64,000 bases of DNA from Pontibacter liquoris (GCF_022758235.1 NZ_JALEBG010000001.1:1984001-2048000), one strand, 5' to 3'; shown: positions 28,501 through 36,752, counted from the first letter of the stretch. Notes: generated by a model from the sequence alone, not told the origin. Made by a program: numbers and translations.

Positions 28501-29510
28501 CTGCAAGCGGTACACCGGTAGCTATAAATACTACGGCTACTCTTAGCGCAATAGTTTCTCCGGCGGTGCAAGGTGTAACTGTTCAGTTTACTTTAGACAA
28601 CGGAACTTCAAAAACTGCTGTAACAGGTATAGATGGAATTGCTACAGTAACTGTTACAGGCTTAACAGTTGGGGTGTACCAGGTTAAAGCCTCAGTTGGT
28701 AGCGATTGTGCATCTTCTACAGCATACTTGCCTGTGTATGATCCAAATAGTGGTTTTGTAACAGGTGGTGGTTGGATTAATTCTCCGGCTGGCGCCTATG
28801 TAGCTGAACCATCCGCAACCGGTAAAGCTAACTTTGGATTCGTAGCGAAATACAAGAAAGGTTCTACTGCAGTTGAAGGAGAAACTGAATTCCAGTTCCA
28901 GGCAGGAAATCTTAATTTCAAGAGTACATCTTACGAAACAGCGACACTCGTAATCAGTGGTGCCAAGGCAAGCTATAGGGGAGTAGGCACGATCAATGGA
29001 ACAGGTACCTATAAGTTTACCTTATCAGCCATTGATGGTCAACTAAACGGCGGCGGCGGAACTGATAAAATTCGCATGAAGATCGTCGATTCTAATGGTA
29101 ACACGGTATATGATAACCAATCAGGTGCTGCTGATAACGCCGATGCTGTTACAGCTCTCGGCGGCGGCTCGATCGTAATCCATGAAGCGAATGTAAAAAC
29201 CAGCACTGCCAGCAAACTGGTTGCCGAGGCACCGGTTAAAGCGGTACCAACCACTGAGTTCTACAACTATCCGAATGCATTCTCTGACAGAACCACCATT
29301 GCTTTCTCTGTCGAAAAAGAACAGAGCTATGCACTGGAGGTATTTGATGTGCGGGGTGTGCTGGTGAAGAAAGTGGCCGTAGGCGTAGCAGAAAAAGGCA
29401 AACTGTATGAGTATGAGGTGGATGCCCATAGCATGGCGGAAGGAATTTATTTTGCACGGCTCTCCACTACGGCGGGTGTACAGACCATTAAGATGCTGCT
29501 GAAGAAGTAG
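25539..29510 (+). CDS. large MBG/YDG-repeat surface protein with T9SS sorting domain
   Basis: A 1323-residue secreted protein. It has a signal peptide (cleavage near GLQAQT), a 170-residue N-terminal region with SSDKDDYAPGEIAFITGSGW, an Ig-like domain at about 215-305 (ITTQPVNQTVTYGANAAF) and a row of MBG/YDG-type repeats at about 307-980 (pattern ..YDG..H.A...; TYAGTYEV.A.L.N.NY). A second Ig-like segment and a 150-residue module (SGFVTGGGWINSPAGAY) follow. A type A T9SS sorting domain occupies the last 85 residues (EVFDVRGVLVKKV; GIYFARL). It is probably a surface adhesin or matrix protein; ligand unknown. The codons are more AT-rich than in neighbouring genes. Confidence 0.88.
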   Translation: MQSKLLLKLQAKEYHYFQRFLLVTGLFLLSSFGLQAQTVSSDKDDYAPGEIAFITGSGWTLDQTVHVEFKEEPDYPDYHVYDVAVDAAGNWQIEYPIESRHIGVKFTVTATGKQSTYTTQTVFTDANVEFKSTGLPNGTNITVRYRIGTSNSGPQSSLTFSAPGPSNSLAVTELQTIYYSFDNVTLNGVIYTASGGSQTGTKNNGKISLSADFISSCTGPAITTQPVNQTVTYGANAAFTVAASGTATLAYQWQVDSGAGFGNISGATSATLNLTQPAVSLNGNQYRCVVTNSCGTATTNAVSITVNKATATVTLSNLQHIYDGSAKFASASTDVTGTSSFTYTYDGSSAAPVNYKEGGYIVVATLVNDNYSGSTSGTLIINKAATTTLVTLATGPFTYTGSPITPASVSVTGPGLSLTPAATYASNTNAGTATASYSYAGSDNYLASSDSKTFSIGKAAATIVVTGKTVTYDGKAHGASGTAKGVNNEDLTGLNLGSSFTNVPGGTASWTFTNANYVDQSGQVDIIINKAPVTLTLGNLEHTYDGTLKSATATATPAVSGISISNNGKTYAGTYEVEATLDNANYSAAVVTGNLVIAQKALSVTANDKERKYNQANPVFDGVVEGAVAADNISADYSTIATQTSNVGEYAINVTLVDPNNKLGNYSVTKTPGILKITPASATISLTDLAKTYNGSAQGATVTTSPAGLAVNVTYAGSATIPTNAGTYAVVASLNNSNYTASNGTGSLVIAKAPTTTVVTLASGPFTYTGSAITPATVRVTGPGLSLTPKAEYADNVNAGTATAGFDYVGDDNYLASSDSKTFQIGKANATIAVNGYTGTYDGVAHGATGSATGVKGETLAGLALGNTFTNAPGGTASWIFTDATGNYNNTSGSTAVVINKKELTVTAENQSKYCGQANPSFTVSYSGFVLNENASVLTTAPVASANTSQMSGTGTYTITAAGGVANNYSFKYVDGTLTINSVAIDAAASGTPVAINTTATLSAIVSPAVQGVTVQFTLDNGTSKTAVTGIDGIATVTVTGLTVGVYQVKASVGSDCASSTAYLPVYDPNSGFVTGGGWINSPAGAYVAEPSATGKANFGFVAKYKKGSTAVEGETEFQFQAGNLNFKSTSYETATLVISGAKASYRGVGTINGTGTYKFTLSAIDGQLNGGGGTDKIRMKIVDSNGNTVYDNQSGAADNADAVTALGGGSIVIHEANVKTSTASKLVAEAPVKAVPTTEFYNYPNAFSDRTTIAFSVEKEQSYALEVFDVRGVLVKKVAVGVAEKGKLYEYEVDAHSMAEGIYFARLSTTAGVQTIKMLLKK
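26685..28022 (+). repeat. duplicated 77-residue module inside the MBG-repeat gene
   Basis: The segments 26685-26915 and 27792-28022 encode 77 residues each that match at 61 positions without gaps, exactly 1107 bases (369 codons) apart. Both contain GPFTYTGS.ITPA and DNYLASSDSKTF. The interval between them is filled by other MBG-type repeats, so the unit of duplication was probably several repeats long. Confidence 0.85.
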
Positions 29511-29540
29511 TAAGGAAGTATAACCCGGTTGTTTACCTAC

Positions 29541-29573
29541 AAAGAGGTCCTCGCTGTAAGCGGGGGCCTCTTT
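29541..29573 (+). terminator. hairpin after the MBG-repeat gene
   Basis: AAAGAGGTCCTCGC pairs with GCGGGGGCCTCTTT across a 5-base loop, 30 bases after the stop codon. The T-run after the stem is short (TTTATGCTTT), so termination strength is uncertain. Confidence 0.65.
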
Positions 29574-29648
29574 ATGCTTTAAAAGAGAATTTCTGGTTAA
29601 GGCATTCAGAAAGTTTCCTACTTTATTTTCAGAAGCGGAATTTTATTC

Positions 29649-29656
29649 TACATTTG
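29649..29656 (+). promoter_or_regulatory. -7 promoter element of the hisGDCB leader
   Basis: TACATTTG matches TAnnTTTG. Transcription should begin near 29662, only a few bases before the ATG of the His-rich leader frame at 29666. The -33 position holds only a T-rich stretch. Confidence 0.65.
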
Positions 29657-29665
29657 CAGCACAAG

Positions 29666-29764
29666 ATGAATAAAACCGCAGCTAATAGCATCCTTTCTTC
29701 TCTGGCAACGCCCGTTGCCATTGCTGCGCTTGTGCATTTCCACCACATCCATCATTCCTCGTAA
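29666..29764 (+). CDS. hisL: His-rich leader peptide of the hisGDCB operon
   Basis: A 32-codon frame from ATG to TAA, beginning MNKTAANSIL and ending LVHFHHIHHSS, so five of residues 24-30 are histidine. Histidine is normally a rare residue, so five in seven codons upstream of hisG is very unlikely by chance. It is the mark of a ribosome-sensing leader peptide. A promoter element lies 10 bases upstream. A 6-bp hairpin with a GTAA loop forms over the stop codon (29755-29770) and a longer hairpin lies at 29809-29836. When charged tRNA-His is scarce, ribosomes would stall on these codons; the downstream response is inferred. Confidence 0.8.
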   Translation: MNKTAANSILSSLATPVAIAALVHFHHIHHSS

Positions 29765-29808
29765 GAGGAATTAGAGAATCATATCGCCCCCGAGGGTTTT
29801 AGCCCGTA

Positions 29809-29836
29809 TTACTCTTTGCTGTGAGCAAAGCAGTAA
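29809..29836 (+). terminator. candidate attenuator hairpin before hisG
   Basis: TTACT-TTTGCT pairs with AGCAAA-AGTAA (11 bp with a small internal loop, 3-base loop), 31 bases before hisG. The following CTGTTTCTATCTT is only moderately T-rich, so this terminator is weaker than those in the trp and hisH leaders. It may need a factor or act differently. Confidence 0.5.
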
Positions 29837-29867
29837 CTGTTTCTATCTTACCATTAAATCTCAAAAC

Positions 29868-30719
29868 ATGCTCCGTTTAGCAATACAGAAATCCGGCCGG
29901 CTTAGTGAAGATTCACTTAACCTTATCCGGGAGTGCGGCATTTCCTTTATTAGCAGTACCCTAAAACTTAAAACAGAATCTACTAATTTTCCGCTCGAGA
30001 TCCTTTTCCTGCGCGATGACGATATTCCGGGCTATGTAGCCGATGGCGTAGCCGATATTGGCATTGTAGGCGAAAACGTACTGGTAGAGGAGGGCAAACA
30101 ACAACTGGCCGTTGAGAAACTGGGCTTTTCCAAATGCCGCCTGTCACTGGCCGTACCCAAAGGCGCTTCCTACGATTCGGTGCAGGACCTGGACGGGAAG
30201 AACATTGCCACCTCGTATCCAAACCTGCTGCAGGCGTATTTGCAAGAAAATGGCGTAACCGCACAGATCCATACGATAAGTGGCTCAGTAGAGATCGCCC
30301 CAAGTATAGGCCTTGCCGATGCAATATGCGACATTGTGAGTTCGGGTAGTACACTGATTAGCAATGGCCTGCGCGAAGTGGAACGTGTTTTTAAATCCGA
30401 GGCTGTGCTGATCGCCAATGAAAACTTAAATGCTGAGAAGAAGCAGATTCTGGAAAAGTTATTGTTCCGGATCCATTCCGTGCAGCGGGCGCAAAAAGCC
30501 AAGTATATCCTGCTTAATGCCCCAAATGAAAGTATATCCGAGATCAGCGCGTTGTTGCCCGGGGTTAAATCGCCTACCATTCTGCCCCTGGCTGAAGAAG
30601 GCTGGAGCTCCCTGCATTCGGTAGTGAATGAAGATGATTTCTGGGAGATCATCGAGAAAATAAAAGACGCCGGCGCGCAGGGAATATTAGTGGTGCCTAT
30701 CGAAAAAATGATCATTTAG
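29868..30719 (+). CDS. hisG: ATP phosphoribosyltransferase (long form)
   Basis: First enzyme of histidine synthesis, joining ATP and PRPP. The 283-residue product is the long form, with catalytic lobes at about 1-210 (MLRLAIQKSGRL; GIVGENVLVE; ATSYPNLLQAYL; DIVSSGSTLISNGL) and a C-terminal regulatory domain at about 211-283 that in this class binds histidine for feedback inhibition. It begins 103 bases after the His-rich leader frame and is separated from hisD by two bases. Confidence 0.97.
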   Translation: MLRLAIQKSGRLSEDSLNLIRECGISFISSTLKLKTESTNFPLEILFLRDDDIPGYVADGVADIGIVGENVLVEEGKQQLAVEKLGFSKCRLSLAVPKGASYDSVQDLDGKNIATSYPNLLQAYLQENGVTAQIHTISGSVEIAPSIGLADAICDIVSSGSTLISNGLREVERVFKSEAVLIANENLNAEKKQILEKLLFRIHSVQRAQKAKYILLNAPNESISEISALLPGVKSPTILPLAEEGWSSLHSVVNEDDFWEIIEKIKDAGAQGILVVPIEKMII

Positions 30720-30721
30720 TT

Positions 30722-32011
30722 ATGCAGAAGATCTTAAACCCGGCCCCACTAACGTGGCCTGAACTGGTAAAGCGACCCACCAAGGATCTTGCAGAACTGG
30801 AAGCCGGTATTATGGAAACGTTCAGGCTAGTGCAGGAGCAGGGAGATGCGGCCCTGCAAGCGTTGGCCGCTAAATTTGATGGCGTAGAGCTAACCGAACT
30901 GCTTGCCACCGAAGAGGAAATAGCTGCTGCAGAAGCTAAATTACCCGTGGAACTTAAAGAAGCCATCCTGCAGGCTTATAGCAACATACAGGTTTTTCAT
31001 ACCCAACAGGCTGAACCTGTAAAACAGATGGAGACGATGGCGGGCGTCACCTGCTGGCGCAAAAGCGTCGCCATCGAAAAGGTAGGTTTATACATACCGG
31101 GAGGGACGGCACCGCTTTTTTCTACCTTGCTGATGCTGGGGGTTCCGGCCCGTATTGCGGGTTGCCGCGAACTGGTGCTTTGTACGCCCCCTTCCAAGGA
31201 CGGGACCATCCATCCAGCCATCCTTTATACTGCATCTCTGCTGGGTGTTACGCGGGTGGTAAAAGCCGGCGGGGCGCAGGCGATTGCAGCCATGGCCTTT
31301 GGTACCGAAAGCGTGCCTGCTGTGTATAAAATTTTCGGACCGGGTAACCAGTACGTTACGGTTGCCAAGCAGCTGGTGAGCAAAGCAGGTGTGGCCATCG
31401 ATTTGCCTGCTGGCCCTTCGGAAGTGCTGGTGATGGCTGACGAAACGGCTAATCCGGCATTTGTAGCGGCCGATCTGCTGTCGCAGGCGGAGCATGGCGC
31501 CGACTCGCAGGTGGTACTGCTGACAACTTCGGAAGCCTTTCTGGATAAAGTAGCTCAGGAACTCCAGTCCCAGCTTGCCCAATTACCGCGCGAGGTTTTT
31601 GCATCCAAAGCTTTAAGCAATAGCCTGGGTATTGTGTTGAATACGGTAGAGGAGATGCTCGCATTCTCTAATCTGTATGCCCCCGAACATCTTATCCTAG
31701 CGGTAGCTAATTTCGAGCAGCTGCTGGAGGAGATCATCAATGCAGGTTCCGTTTTTCTGGGCAACTATAGCCCGGAGTCAGCAGGCGATTACGCTTCAGG
31801 CACCAACCATACTTTGCCGACTAACGGGTATGCCCGGGCTTATAGCGGTGTTTCGCTCGATAGCTTTGTCAAGAAAATCACCTTTCAGCACATCTCACCG
31901 GAAGGTTTGCAGAACATTGGCAGCACCATCGAAACCATGGCCGAAGCAGAAGGATTACAGGCGCATAAAAATGCTGTAAGTATCAGACTTAAAGAACTTA
32001 ACCGTGTTTAA
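30722..32011 (+). CDS. hisD: histidinol dehydrogenase
   Basis: A 429-residue zinc enzyme catalysing the last two steps of histidine synthesis (histidinol to histidine with NAD). It has GLYIPGGTAPLFSTLLML (about 120-137), GPGNQYVTVAKQLV and PAGPSEVLVMADE, and QAEHGADSQV with the zinc/catalytic residues. The C-terminal end has GTNHTLPT and GVSLDSFVK. Full length. It starts two bases after hisG and overlaps hisC by 8 bases. Confidence 0.97.
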   Translation: MQKILNPAPLTWPELVKRPTKDLAELEAGIMETFRLVQEQGDAALQALAAKFDGVELTELLATEEEIAAAEAKLPVELKEAILQAYSNIQVFHTQQAEPVKQMETMAGVTCWRKSVAIEKVGLYIPGGTAPLFSTLLMLGVPARIAGCRELVLCTPPSKDGTIHPAILYTASLLGVTRVVKAGGAQAIAAMAFGTESVPAVYKIFGPGNQYVTVAKQLVSKAGVAIDLPAGPSEVLVMADETANPAFVAADLLSQAEHGADSQVVLLTTSEAFLDKVAQELQSQLAQLPREVFASKALSNSLGIVLNTVEEMLAFSNLYAPEHLILAVANFEQLLEEIINAGSVFLGNYSPESAGDYASGTNHTLPTNGYARAYSGVSLDSFVKKITFQHISPEGLQNIGSTIETMAEAEGLQAHKNAVSIRLKELNRV

Positions 32012-33059
32012 CTTAAATAATATAATCAGGCCTAATGTGCTGAAGATGAAAGCGTATTCTTCGGCCCGGGACGAGTATAAAGGCGACGCCAGTATTTTTC
32101 TGGATGCCAATGAGAACAGCCTCGGCAGCCTTGCCGGCGAAAATTATCACCGCTATCCGGACCCGCACCAGAAGCAGCTTAAAAGAAAAATAGCCGAAAT
32201 AAAAGGTATAAACCCTGCGCAGATCTTTTTAGGAAATGGCAGCGATGAAGCTATTGACCTGCTGTTCCGGATGGTGTGCCGCCCAGGCCAGGATAAGATG
32301 CTGCACCTACCGCCCACCTATGGCATGTATGAAGTATCAGCTAACCTGAACGAGGTTACGATGGAAGCTGTGCAGCTTACGCCCAAATTCCAAATTCCTG
32401 TAGCGGAAGTGCTGGCTAGTATAACGCCGGAAACGAAGCTGATTTTTGTCTGCTCGCCAAACAATCCGACAGGGAGCCTGATCGAAATCGAAAGCATTGA
32501 GACACTGCTTCGCAGCTTTGAGGGGTTGGTGGTAGTGGATGAAGCCTATGCCGACTTTTCCGAAAGCCCCAGTTGGACTGCGCGCCTGGCGGAGTTTCCG
32601 AACCTGGTCGTGCTGCAGACTTTCTCCAAAGCCTGGGGTATGGCGGGTCTAAGGCTGGGCCTGGCTTTCGCTTCCGAAGAGATTATAAGCGTGCTGGATA
32701 AGATCAAGCCCCCCTATAACATCAACGAGGCCACACAGCAACTGGCCCTGCAGGCACTAGAGCACACCGAAGCTTTGCGCGACATGGTGGAGGAGATCAA
32801 ACAGGAACGCGAACTGCTGCTACATGCGCTGCCCGCATTGGCGCAAGTAGAAAAGGTATACCCGTCGGATGCCAACTTTATACTTATTAAAGTGAAAGAT
32901 GCAGATGGCCTGTATAACTACCTTTTAAGCAAAAGGATAGTAGTTCGTAACCGCTCCACTGTACCAGGTTGCGCCGGCTGCATCCGCATTACAGTAGGTA
33001 CGCTGGAAGAGAACCAGCAACTGTTGCAGGCCATAAGTGAATACAAGACACAAGATTAA
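32004..33059 (+). CDS. hisC: histidinol-phosphate aminotransferase
   Basis: A 351-residue PLP enzyme converting imidazole acetol phosphate to histidinol phosphate. The start codon is GTG at 32004, inside the end of hisD. It is supported by the conserved N-terminus NLNNIIRPNVLKMKAYSSARDE. It has the motifs FLDANENS, NPTGS, VVDEAYADFS and the PLP-lysine block TFSKAWGMAGLRLG (about residues 209-222). The 3' end contains AGACACAAG, which can pair with CTTGTGTCT in the following gap. Confidence 0.96.
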   Translation: MFNLNNIIRPNVLKMKAYSSARDEYKGDASIFLDANENSLGSLAGENYHRYPDPHQKQLKRKIAEIKGINPAQIFLGNGSDEAIDLLFRMVCRPGQDKMLHLPPTYGMYEVSANLNEVTMEAVQLTPKFQIPVAEVLASITPETKLIFVCSPNNPTGSLIEIESIETLLRSFEGLVVVDEAYADFSESPSWTARLAEFPNLVVLQTFSKAWGMAGLRLGLAFASEEIISVLDKIKPPYNINEATQQLALQALEHTEALRDMVEEIKQERELLLHALPALAQVEKVYPSDANFILIKVKDADGLYNYLLSKRIVVRNRSTVPGCAGCIRITVGTLEENQQLLQAISEYKTQD

Positions 33060-33133
33060 AGACACGGGACACACGACAATACAAATAGTAAAAATTCTAA
33101 TGTCTAACGTCTTGTGTCTAACATCCAAACAAC

Positions 33134-34237
33134 ATGAAAAAAGCATTATTTATAGACCGGGACGGGACCATTCTGGTCGAGCCGAAAACGGATTTCCAGG
33201 TTGACTCCTTTGAAAAGTTTGCCTTTGTGCCTAAAGCCATTGCCAACCTGGTAAAAATAGCACGGGAAATGGAGTATGAGCTGGTGATGGTCACTAACCA
33301 GGATGGTTTGGGAACAGATTCATACCCGGAACATACGTTCTGGCCGTACCAGAACAAGATGCTGGAGGTGCTGGAAAGCGAAGGCGTAATCTTCAGCGAT
33401 GTCCTCATCGACCGCAGTTTTGAGCACGAGGGACTGGAAACCCGCAAGCCCGGTACCGGCATGATGAAAAAATACCTGGCAGGTGCGTATGATCTGGCCA
33501 ACAGCTTCGTGATCGGCGATAGACTGACGGATGTACAGCTGGCCCAAAACCTGGGCGCAAAAGCCATTTTTCTGGGAGAGACCAGCGCACCAGCCGCCGC
33601 CCTGAGCACTGCTGACTGGGACGCTATTTATACTTTCCTGAAGCAACAGCGTGTCACCCGTTCGGCCTCAATACGCCGCAGCACCTCCGAAACCAATATC
33701 GAAGTAGCGCTTAACCTGGATGGCACAGGCAAAATGAGCATTCACACTGGGCTTGGCTTTTTTGACCATATGCTTGAACAGGTAGCCAAGCATGCACGCA
33801 TCGATCTGAGTATACAGGTAAAAGGGGATCTGCACATCGACGAGCACCATACCATCGAAGATACCGGCCTGGCGTTAGGCGAGGCTTTCCTGGAAGCCCT
33901 AGGAGATAAAAGGGGCATCAGCCGCTATGGCTTTTTCATATTGCCGATGGATGAAGTGCTGGCGCAGGTCGCCATTGATTTCAGTGGCAGGCCGTGGGCC
34001 GTATGGCAGGCCGAATTTAAGCGCGAAAAAGTAGGGGATATGCCTACGGAAATGTTCTTCCACTTTTTTAAATCCTTCTCCGATACGGCCAAAGCGAACC
34101 TAAACATGAAGGTGGAGGGCCTGAATGAGCACCACAAAATAGAAGCCTTGTTTAAAGCCTTTGCCCGTGCCATCCGTATGGCCGTGGCGCGTGACCTGCA
34201 GGACAATACGATCCCAAGTACAAAAGGCATTTTATAA
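33134..34237 (+). CDS. hisB: bifunctional histidinol-phosphatase / imidazoleglycerol-phosphate dehydratase
   Basis: A 367-residue fusion of two steps of the pathway. Residues 1-170 are a HAD phosphatase ([12 protein letters not shown] with the Asp nucleophile; [24 protein letters not shown]). Residues about 175-367 are the dehydratase ([18 protein letters not shown] and [16 protein letters not shown], with the metal-binding His/Glu residues). The fused form is usual in Bacteroidota and enterics. A 74-base gap of degenerate repeats separates it from hisC, and a terminator follows. Confidence 0.97.
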   Translation: MKKALFIDRDGTILVEPKTDFQVDSFEKFAFVPKAIANLVKIAREMEYELVMVTNQDGLGTDSYPEHTFWPYQNKMLEVLESEGVIFSDVLIDRSFEHEGLETRKPGTGMMKKYLAGAYDLANSFVIGDRLTDVQLAQNLGAKAIFLGETSAPAAALSTADWDAIYTFLKQQRVTRSASIRRSTSETNIEVALNLDGTGKMSIHTGLGFFDHMLEQVAKHARIDLSIQVKGDLHIDEHHTIEDTGLALGEAFLEALGDKRGISRYGFFILPMDEVLAQVAIDFSGRPWAVWQAEFKREKVGDMPTEMFFHFFKSFSDTAKANLNMKVEGLNEHHKIEALFKAFARAIRMAVARDLQDNTIPSTKGIL

Positions 34238-34253
34238 GCCGGACAGGTATAAC

Positions 34254-34287
34254 AAAAAAGGAGTGCCCTAACAGCGCTCCTTTTTTG
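34254..34287. terminator. intrinsic terminator after hisB
   Basis: AAAAAAGGAGTG pairs with CGCTCCTTTTTT across a 9-base loop. It closes the hisGDCB transcript and also faces the converging minus-strand gene. Confidence 0.85.
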
Positions 34288-34698
34288 TTAACGGCTGGTA
34301 CGTAACCAGTCCGCAGCTAAATCATACTCATCAAAGAAGCGGATCAGCGTCTTGTTCGAGACAAACTTCAAGGCCTTGTCGGCTGAAAGCCGGCTTAAGA
34401 CGCTTGGCGAATAGATCCAGGCAAAATGCTTAACCCCGGATTCCTGAATGGCAGGAAACCATTCAGTCCCCACCCATTTGGAAGCCCCGGACCAGGCACC
34501 TTCCACGTGGGTATTATCATTAAGGATAGCCGTTATCTGTCGTTCCTTTACAAAGCGGAGAATTTCGCCGCAACCCGCTACTACATCATGCTGGCTTACA
34601 ATCCCCCGCCAGTTCACATACATCCAGTCGTCATCATTGTCATATTCGATGGCAATAAAGTTATTCCGGAATAAAAGCTCGGTCCTGGGTATTTTCAT
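34288..34698 (-). CDS. hypothetical protein, possibly SpoIIAA/STAS-like
   Basis: A 136-residue soluble protein with no signal peptide (MKIPRTELLFRNNFIAIEYD). It contains WMYVNWRGIVS and ILNDNTHVEGAW followed by SGVKHFAWIYSPSVLSRLSAD, which recall the SpoIIAA/STAS-like proteins often found in Hymenobacteraceae. The assignment rests on general pattern only. Single gene ending at the hisB terminator, with no link to amino-acid synthesis visible. Confidence 0.55.
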   Translation of the reverse strand: MKIPRTELLFRNNFIAIEYDNDDDWMYVNWRGIVSQHDVVAGCGEILRFVKERQITAILNDNTHVEGAWSGASKWVGTEWFPAIQESGVKHFAWIYSPSVLSRLSADKALKFVSNKTLIRFFDEYDLAADWLRTSR

Positions 34699-35095
34699 AG
34701 TACTGTATTTAGAAGCGGGGTGGCAAAGCTAAAGAGCATTTACAAAAAATAAAAGGATAAAACTAAATTTGAAAAGTAGAACAGCGCTCCTGCTAAGTTT
34801 CCATGCCCTTAATAATAATCCTCAGCGGCTTGCCAGAGGTAATGCATCAGTAGCGTTGCAGCCACCCGCTCGAATAGCGTTGCCGCCTGGTAAGTAGGCG
34901 AACAAGGAACGAGACACCCAATAGAAAAGTATAATCTGCGAATCGTTTTCTGTTCCAACGCATCCTTATACCAGATCAGGCTACAGAAGTTTAAACATTA
35001 TTTTAGAATAAAAGGAAACGCCCCTGATGCGCATCTGTGCCAAAGAATGAAGGAGCTCATTAAAAAAGAGAAATTTAAAAAGAATGCAGAATTAT
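34699..35095. other. non-coding gap between the hypothetical gene and the trp promoter
   Basis: About 400 bases. The stretch 34800-34920 is unusually GC-rich for an intergenic region and has small inverted repeats (for example CGCCT/AGGCG near 34885), but I see no gene, tRNA or mobile element. One AAGTATAA octamer lies near 34928. Confidence 0.4.
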
Positions 35096-35126
35096 TTTGG
35101 AGTTGTCGTTTTAGCGCCTACTTTTG
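35096..35126 (+). promoter_or_regulatory. promoter of the trp leader and operon
   Basis: TTTG at 35096-35099 and TACTTTTG at 35119-35126 are separated by 19 bases, a textbook Bacteroidota -33/-7 promoter. Transcription would begin near 35132, about 40 bases before the leader ATG. Confidence 0.75.
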
Positions 35127-35173
35127 TGAAGTAGCAGGTCGTGAATTTTTCCTGCACATCACAAAAAAGACAA

Positions 35174-35251
35174 ATGACTCAAAATCTTCAAATGGCATGG
35201 TGGTGGCACGTTACGCAAAATATCGTGAACAGCACTGCTATGTTTAATTGA
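35174..35251 (+). CDS. trpL: Trp-rich leader peptide of the trp operon
   Basis: A 25-codon frame starting MTQNLQMAWWWHVTQ, with three consecutive Trp codons (TGG TGG TGG at residues 9-11), and ending in TGA at 35249-35251. A second ATG at residue 7 could also start it. It lies between a strong promoter and a strong intrinsic terminator just upstream of trpE, the layout of a transcription attenuator. CTGCTATG at 35235-35242, inside the frame, can pair either with ATAGCA at 35262-35267 or with CATAGAGCAG in the terminator. This offers an alternative fold, though it is untested. Confidence 0.88.
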   Translation: MTQNLQMAWWWHVTQNIVNSTAMFN

Positions 35252-35283
35252 AGTATCGGATATAGCAAATAACCAAAGGCAAG

Positions 35284-35323
35284 AAAGCCCGCTGTTCTCA
35301 TAGAGCAGCGGGCTTTTTGTTTT
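35284..35323 (+). terminator. trp attenuator terminator
   Basis: AAGCCCGCTG pairs with CAGCGGGCTT across a 10-base loop, followed by TTTTGTTTT. It ends 8 bases before trpE and 32 bases after the leader stop codon, so transcription must pass it to reach the structural genes. Confidence 0.9.
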
Positions 35324-35330
35324 AACACTT

Positions 35331-36752
35331 ATGCAACCCATGACCAAGTATCACATTCGGACCACCTACAAACGCCTACTGGCTGACATCCTGACACCGG
35401 TAAGTGTGTATCTGAAGCTCCGCGATCATTACCCTAACAGCATACTGTTAGAAAGCTCGGACTATCATGGCTCCGAAAACAGCTTCTCTTATATTTGCTG
35501 TGGCCCGATGGCCAGCATCAAAGCCGATAAGGAAGTGCTCACAGAAACGTTTCCGGACGGATCGGTACGCACCATACCGATCACACGCGATATCAGTGTG
35601 CCGGAGCAGCTTGGAGCCTTTGCGCAGCGTTTTGAGATTGAAGAGCAAAAGCAGTTCAGCTTCATTCACAACGGTCTTTTTGGTTATATGAGCTACGATG
35701 CCGTGCGCTATTACGAGGACCTGGACCTGACGCTCCGCAAAGATCGTCTGGAAATACCTGACTTATACTATGCCGTGTACCGCTACATTATCGCGATCAA
35801 CCATTTCACAAACGAAGCGTTTATTTTCTCGCACAGCTATAATCCGGGAGAGGATGATGGTATTGCCCGGCTCGAGGCGCTGCTCAACAGCCGCAACATT
35901 CCGAGCTATACCTTTAAAACCGTTGGCACGGAAGAGCACAACATCAGTAGTGAAGGGTTTCTGAAGAATATTGGCAAAGCAAAGCAGCATTGTTTCCGGG
36001 GCGATGTGTTTCAGTTGGTGCTCTCCCGCCGGTTTGCCCAGGCTTTTCAGGGCGATGAATTCAATGTATACCGCGCACTGCGTTCCATCAACCCGTCGCC
36101 ATACCTGTTTTATTTCGACTATGGCAGCTTCAAGATCTTTGGTTCTTCACCAGAGGCCCAATTAGTGATCAAAGACGACAAGGCCAGCATTTACCCGATT
36201 GCAGGCACCTTCCGAAGAACAGGCGACGATGCAGCCGATGCAGCACTGGCCGAAAAGCTACTGGCAGACCCCAAAGAAAATGCTGAACACGTAATGCTGG
36301 TGGACCTGGCCCGCAACGACCTGAGCCGTAATGGCTCGGAGGTGAAGGTAGAAACTTACCGCGAGATCCAGTACTATTCGCATGTCATCCACCTGGTCTC
36401 CAAAGTTACCGGCAAGCTGCACCCACATGCCAACCCGCTGCAGATGGTGGCCAGCACCTTTCCGGCAGGCACACTGTCGGGCGCGCCCAAGCACAAAGCC
36501 ATGCAGCTCATCGATACTTACGAAACCACCAACCGGGCATTTTACGGCGGATGCATCGGTTTCCTTGACTTTAACGGCAACTTCAACAGTGCCATTATGA
36601 TTCGCTCTTTCCTGAGCAAAGACTACAAACTATACTTCCAGGCCGGCGCCGGCATTGTGGCTGCCTCTAACCCAGAGAGCGAGTTGCAAGAAGTAGACAA
36701 TAAACTGATGGCCCTGCGCAAAGCTTTACAATTAGCCCAAGAAATTAACTGA
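35331..36752 (+). CDS. trpE: anthranilate synthase component I
   Basis: A 473-residue chorismate-utilising enzyme that makes anthranilate with ammonia from TrpG. The N-terminal LLESSDYHGSENSFSY block (about 36-51) contains the Leu-Glu-Ser element used for tryptophan feedback. The catalytic domain has IAGTFRRTG, DLARNDLSR, STFPAGTLSGAPK and GAGIVAASNPESE. The start may be ATG 35331 or 35340. It is first of eight genes, two bases before trpG. Confidence 0.97.
   Translation: MQPMTKYHIRTTYKRLLADILTPVSVYLKLRDHYPNSILLESSDYHGSENSFSYICCGPMASIKADKEVLTETFPDGSVRTIPITRDISVPEQLGAFAQRFEIEEQKQFSFIHNGLFGYMSYDAVRYYEDLDLTLRKDRLEIPDLYYAVYRYIIAINHFTNEAFIFSHSYNPGEDDGIARLEALLNSRNIPSYTFKTVGTEEHNISSEGFLKNIGKAKQHCFRGDVFQLVLSRRFAQAFQGDEFNVYRALRSINPSPYLFYFDYGSFKIFGSSPEAQLVIKDDKASIYPIAGTFRRTGDDAADAALAEKLLADPKENAEHVMLVDLARNDLSRNGSEVKVETYREIQYYSHVIHLVSKVTGKLHPHANPLQMVASTFPAGTLSGAPKHKAMQLIDTYETTNRAFYGGCIGFLDFNGNFNSAIMIRSFLSKDYKLYFQAGAGIVAASNPESELQEVDNKLMALRKALQLAQEIN

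Noticed and set aside
35047-35247. 66-codon frame upstream of trpE
   Set aside because: It crosses the trp promoter and overlaps the Trp-rich leader frame in another phase. It would start before the predicted transcription start.
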